In this document: one piece after another, positions 61,407-64,000 of the stretch
Position numbering within the stretch: the stretch's first letter is position 1
Layout: each line of letters starts with the position of its first letter
Source: Flagellimonas olearia
Lineage (GTDB): Bacteria > Bacteroidota > Bacteroidia > Flavobacteriales > Flavobacteriaceae
Assembly: GCF_009184425.1 (NCBI RefSeq)
Contig: NZ_WELG01000002.1
Coordinates: 682,001 to 746,000, forward strand
Direction: 5' to 3'
DNA length: 64,000 bases
The notes under the pieces: generated by a model
Database searches by the model: none
Seen by the model: the letters and a program-made list of their open reading frames with translations, nothing else
What the model was told of the DNA's origin: nothing
Program-made: the position numbers and the translations under genes

Positions 61407-61943
61407 TTAAGCAATGTTTATTTTCTTTTTTTCAATTTTTTCCCTCAAAATCATTTTGGCCCGGGCCAAATTGGATTTGGAGGTTCCTGTGGATGTCCCC
61501 AACATCTCACTGATCTCTTTATGGCTATAGCCGTCCAAAACATACAGGTTGAACGTTAGCCTATATTTGTTTGGTAATTCTTGGATATACCCCAGTAGGG
61601 TGGACAGGCCTATGTCTGCCTGTTCTATATCCAATTCCAAGTCGGGATCATCTCCCATATTTTCCGATACCACGTCCAGATATTGTTCCTTTCGGTATTT
61701 CTGAAGTACGGTATTTACGGTAATTCGTTTGATCCAGCCTTCAAAGGACCCTTGAAAACTGTACTGATCTATCTTGCTGAAAATGGTCATAAAACTGTCA
61801 TGGAGGTTATCCTCCGCTTCGGTTCTATTCTTGGAGTACTTGAGGCACATACCGAAAAGAATACCGGAATATCTCCGGTATAGTTCGGCCTGCGCATGCC
61901 TTTCCCCTTTTTTACAGTTATATATCAGTTCTTCAAGATCCAA
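61407..61943 (-). CDS. ECF RNA polymerase sigma factor
   Basis: A 178-residue sigma-70 ECF protein. Region 2 has GMCLKYSKNRTEAEDNLHDSFMTIF and the -10 recognition helix; region 4 has LPNKYRLTFNLYVLDGYSHKEISEMLGTS, a helix-turn-helix binding the -35 region. It is 11 bp upstream of the barrel/anti-sigma-like gene, the usual sigma/anti-sigma order. What it senses is unknown. Confidence 0.92.
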   Translation of the reverse strand: MDLEELIYNCKKGERHAQAELYRRYSGILFGMCLKYSKNRTEAEDNLHDSFMTIFSKIDQYSFQGSFEGWIKRITVNTVLQKYRKEQYLDVVSENMGDDPDLELDIEQADIGLSTLLGYIQELPNKYRLTFNLYVLDGYSHKEISEMLGTSTGTSKSNLARAKMILREKIEKKKINIA

Positions 61944-61980
61944 ATGTTGGTCAATTTTGGATTGTTACTGTCTAAAATTT

Positions 61981-62418
61981 CTAATTTGTTTGTGCGTCTG
62001 CTACTGGGACGCTGTATTCCAAAAACACGGGTCTATCATTTTGATCTTGCCCGGCATAAAATTTAAAATGGTATTCACCTGTGAAAATGACATTGAACTT
62101 AAGGGTGGCAATCACCTCTTCAAGAGCCTCTGTACATGCTGTGTCATCATTAGTAAGTACGGACCCTTGTAGGTACACCTCCCTATCGGTCTCTCCCGTT
62201 TTGTAAACCTCAAACTTTTCAAAGTACGTACAGCCATTGGGCCTTACATATGTGACTTTGATGTCGTAAGTTTCATTGAGTTCAAAAGACTCGGGCATCT
62301 CAGCCTCCACCGTTTTCAAGGTAGTGAAATAAAAATTAGGGGTGTCATCGTCCAAGCTGCATGAGCTGAGCCATGAAAACGCCAAAAACCATAGTAGGGG
62401 AACTAATACTTTTCTCAT
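61981..62418 (-). CDS. Hypothetical lipoprotein
   Basis: A 145-residue lipoprotein: signal ending in WLSSC (Cys20), then an acidic start (SLDDDTPNFYF) and a beta-rich domain with Cys residues at about 62 and 94 (NGCTYFEKFEV, DDTACTEALEE), which could form a disulfide. I do not recognise a family. It is 37 bp upstream of the sigma gene and in the same direction, so it may share its operon. Confidence 0.6.
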   Translation of the reverse strand: MRKVLVPLLWFLAFSWLSSCSLDDDTPNFYFTTLKTVEAEMPESFELNETYDIKVTYVRPNGCTYFEKFEVYKTGETDREVYLQGSVLTNDDTACTEALEEVIATLKFNVIFTGEYHFKFYAGQDQNDRPVFLEYSVPVADAQTN

Positions 62419-62522
62419 TTAAAATCCTTGCTTTGTACACCCTAGATGTGTAGTGTGGCCAAGGGTTGCGTAAGATTTTCACAGGGAAAAGTTAATCTTG
62501 TCCAATTACTGCTTCGGCAGAT

Positions 62523-63530
62523 TTATGCGCTCACAGCTGAAATAGCTTCTTTGATTTTGGTCTCAAGTTCTTCGGAGAGTTCTGGGTTGTCCAATAAAAG
62601 TGCTTTTACGGCATCCCTTCCTTGGCCCAATTTGGTATCGCCATAACTGAACCAAGAACCACTTTTCTTGATGATTTCATAGGCTACTCCCAAATCGATG
62701 ATTTCACCAACTTTGGAAATCCCTTCGCCATACATGATATCAAACTCAGCCGTTTTGAACGGTGGGGCCACCTTGTTCTTGACCACTTTTACACGGGTCT
62801 TGTTTCCTTGTACATCCCCATCCGTACTCTTTATTTGGGTGGAACGTCTAATATCCAACCGAACCGAAGCGTAGAACTTAAGGGCATTACCACCAGTAGT
62901 GGTTTCCGGATTACCGAACATCACCCCGATCTTTTCCCGCAATTGGTTGATAAAGATTACCGTACACTTGGTCTTGCTTATGGTAGAGGTCAATTTCCTA
63001 AGGGCTTGCGACATGAGTCGGGCATGGAGTCCCATTTTGGAATCACCCATTTCCCCTTCGATTTCACTTTTTGGGGTCAAAGCCGCAACAGAATCCACAA
63101 TAACAATATCAATGGCTCCGGAACGAATCAGGTTGTCAGCAATCTCCAACGCTTGTTCCCCGTGATCGGGTTGGGAAATGATAAGGTTGTCAATATCCAC
63201 GCCCAACTTTTTGGCATAAAAACGGTCAAAGGCATGTTCAGCATCGATAAAGGCAGCAATACCCCCAGCTTTTTGGGCTTCGGCAATGGCGTGCAAGGTC
63301 AACGTGGTCTTACCGGACGATTCGGGACCGTAGATTTCAATGACCCTTCCCCGTGGGTATCCACCAACGCCCAAAGCAACATCCAGTCCCAAGGATCCCG
63401 TAGGGATTACCTCAACATCTTCCACCACACTATCACCCATTTTCATTACGGCACCCTTTCCGTAGGTCTTGTCCAACTTGTCCAGGGTTAGTTTAAGGGC
63501 TTTTAATTTTGCTTCTTTATCGTTGCTCAT
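62523..63530 (-). CDS. recA: Recombinase RecA
   Basis: The 335-residue strand-exchange protein for homologous recombination and the SOS response. The Walker A motif is GPESSGKTT (68-76), and [17 protein letters not shown] and [21 protein letters not shown] (L2-loop region, in parts: [15 protein letters not shown]) are intact. The C-terminal tail is short. It is divergent from trhO with a 287-bp gap that holds its promoter, a terminator-like hairpin and possibly a small RNA. Confidence 0.97.
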   Translation of the reverse strand: MSNDKEAKLKALKLTLDKLDKTYGKGAVMKMGDSVVEDVEVIPTGSLGLDVALGVGGYPRGRVIEIYGPESSGKTTLTLHAIAEAQKAGGIAAFIDAEHAFDRFYAKKLGVDIDNLIISQPDHGEQALEIADNLIRSGAIDIVIVDSVAALTPKSEIEGEMGDSKMGLHARLMSQALRKLTSTISKTKCTVIFINQLREKIGVMFGNPETTTGGNALKFYASVRLDIRRSTQIKSTDGDVQGNKTRVKVVKNKVAPPFKTAEFDIMYGEGISKVGEIIDLGVAYEIIKKSGSWFSYGDTKLGQGRDAVKALLLDNPELSEELETKIKEAISAVSA

Positions 63531-63550
63531 GGTTCAAAGGATTAGGAAGG

Positions 63551-63582
63551 CTAAAATACCATTTCTTTCTTCATGGCACAAA
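63551..63582 (-). promoter_or_regulatory. recA promoter
   Basis: On the reverse strand TTTG (63579-63582) and TATTTTAG (63551-63558) are separated by 20 bp, close to the Bacteroidota TTTG-N17-20-TAnnTTTG arrangement. The -7 box is 20 bp before the recA ATG. No LexA-type site was identified, and none was searched for beyond this region. Confidence 0.5.
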
Positions 63583-63708
63583 GGCCACGCAACCTTTTTA
63601 TAAGTTATGAATCTAAGGGGTACTAACTCAATATCCATAGGGCGAACATTGGTTCGACATTCAAGGTAGGGAGAAAATATAGCTATGAAAAAGACCAAAG
63701 TGGTTTTA

Positions 63709-63745
63709 AAAAGGGCTTCCGGACTATGGAAGCCCTTTTCTTTTT
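63709..63745 (+). terminator. Orphan terminator-like hairpin between recA and trhO
   Basis: AAAAGGGCTTCC-GGACTAT-GGAAGCCCTTTT followed by CTTTTT is a 12-bp stem with a U-rich tail on the + strand. No protein gene on the + strand ends just upstream, so it may terminate an unannotated small transcript from about 63600. Confidence 0.65.
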
Positions 63746-63761
63746 ACCTCAAGAGAATTTG

Positions 63762-63769
63762 TATCTTTG
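63762..63769 (+). promoter_or_regulatory. -7 promoter box for trhO
   Basis: TATCTTTG matches TAnnTTTG exactly, 48 bp before the ATG at 63818 and just after the orphan terminator. Confidence 0.5.
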
Positions 63770-63817
63770 CCCCGTTTTTATTTTGAACTATTCTTTAACT
63801 TAAATTATTGGTATAGC

Positions 63818-64000
63818 ATGCAACTGTACAATACATTAAGCGCAAGGGAAAGGGAAAAACTTATTGAGGAAGCCGGGCAGGATCGGCTTACCATCTCTTT
63901 TTACAAGTACGCGCACATTGGGAATCCCCACATTTTACGGAACCATCTTTTTTTGGCTTGGAACGAAATGGACGTTCTGGGTAGGATTTATGTTGCCTAT
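63818..64000 (+). CDS. trhO: tRNA uridine(34) hydroxylase TrhO (5' part, cut by window end)
   Basis: The first 61 codons read MQLYNTLSAREREKLIEEAG, then DRLTISFYKYAHIGNPHILRNHLFLAW, and NEMDVLGRIYVAY, matching the N-terminus of the rhodanese-related TrhO (YceA) that makes 5-hydroxyuridine at tRNA position 34. The rhodanese active-site Cys lies beyond the window. ATG 63818 is the chosen start. Confidence 0.85.
   Translation, partial: MQLYNTLSAREREKLIEEAGQDRLTISFYKYAHIGNPHILRNHLFLAWNEMDVLGRIYVAY

Noticed and set aside
63640-63680. GGTTCGA-like sequence resembling a tRNA T-loop
   Set aside because: Flanking bases cannot form the T stem, and no acceptor or anticodon stem is found around it.
63685-63786. 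Short frame starting MKKTKVVLKRA on the + strand
   Set aside because: Only 33 codons, runs through the hairpin into the trhO promoter, no homology, and likely chance.

Overview
The window looks like chromosomal DNA of a marine member of the Flavobacteriaceae (Bacteroidota). The gene content points there: a PorW/SprE-type gliding and type IX secretion lipoprotein, a bactofilin, F-type ATPase genes without atpD/atpC, flavobacterial DUF families, LytS-type sensor kinases, SPOR/HU-CCDC81 and DUF4292 proteins, and an arsenosugar gene set. The expression signals agree: many TTG/GTG starts, weak or absent Shine-Dalgarno sequences, and TAnnTTTG -7 boxes. All calls come from reading the sequence and recalled family knowledge; no database search was run.

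Layout. 0.1-4.6 kb: tatA, an M23 peptidase, a GH3-like adenylating enzyme and a nucleoside-phosphorylase-like protein. 4.6-20.8 kb: a surface polysaccharide locus. It starts with a Wzz-like protein and the dTDP-rhamnose genes rfbD-B-A-C, continues through an AT-rich variable core (flippase, nitroreductase-like protein, pyruvyltransferase-like protein, glycosyltransferases, Wzy-like polymerase, O-antigen ligase-like protein, one inverted GT4), and ends with the initiating sugar-phosphate transferase and a UDP-xylose-synthase-like SDR. 20.9-25.1 kb: purD and a conserved flavobacterial block ending in a GT9. 25.1-30.8 kb: accessory DNA with a TetR regulator, three unrecognised genes, an arsenosugar operon and a patatin phospholipase. 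30.8-34.5 kb: ferredoxin reductase, an NTF2-like protein, DUF2461 and a GlxA-type regulator. 34.6-43.3 kb: porW/sprE, bactofilin and atpZ-I-B-E-F-H-A-G. 43.4-50.2 kb: flippase, dut, nucleotidyltransferase, TPR protein, DUF4292, EnvC-like protein and aldo/keto reductase. 50.3-54.5 kb: a calcium-motif lipoprotein, a thioesterase remnant, a palindromic repeat, the intact thioesterase, a SPOR protein and dprA. 54.5-64 kb: trpS, glsB-like, plsC-like, two LytS-type kinases, an ECF sigma factor with a barrel/anti-sigma-like partner, a lipoprotein, recA and the start of trhO.

Two regulatory patterns stand out. (1) Four copies of an operator-like sequence (ACCGACC-N5-GTC with K=T/G next) lie upstream of the TetR gene and in the divergent region between the arsenosugar operon and the patatin gene, suggesting one TetR regulon over two loci. 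(2) Nine-base direct repeats (ATNNGTCAA) spaced 12-13 bp, the geometry of LytTR response-regulator sites, lie upstream of the three-gene orphan cluster (four copies) and of the calcium-motif lipoprotein (two perfect copies). The window encodes LytS-type kinases but no LytTR regulator. No tRNA, rRNA, CRISPR array, integrase or transposase gene was seen.
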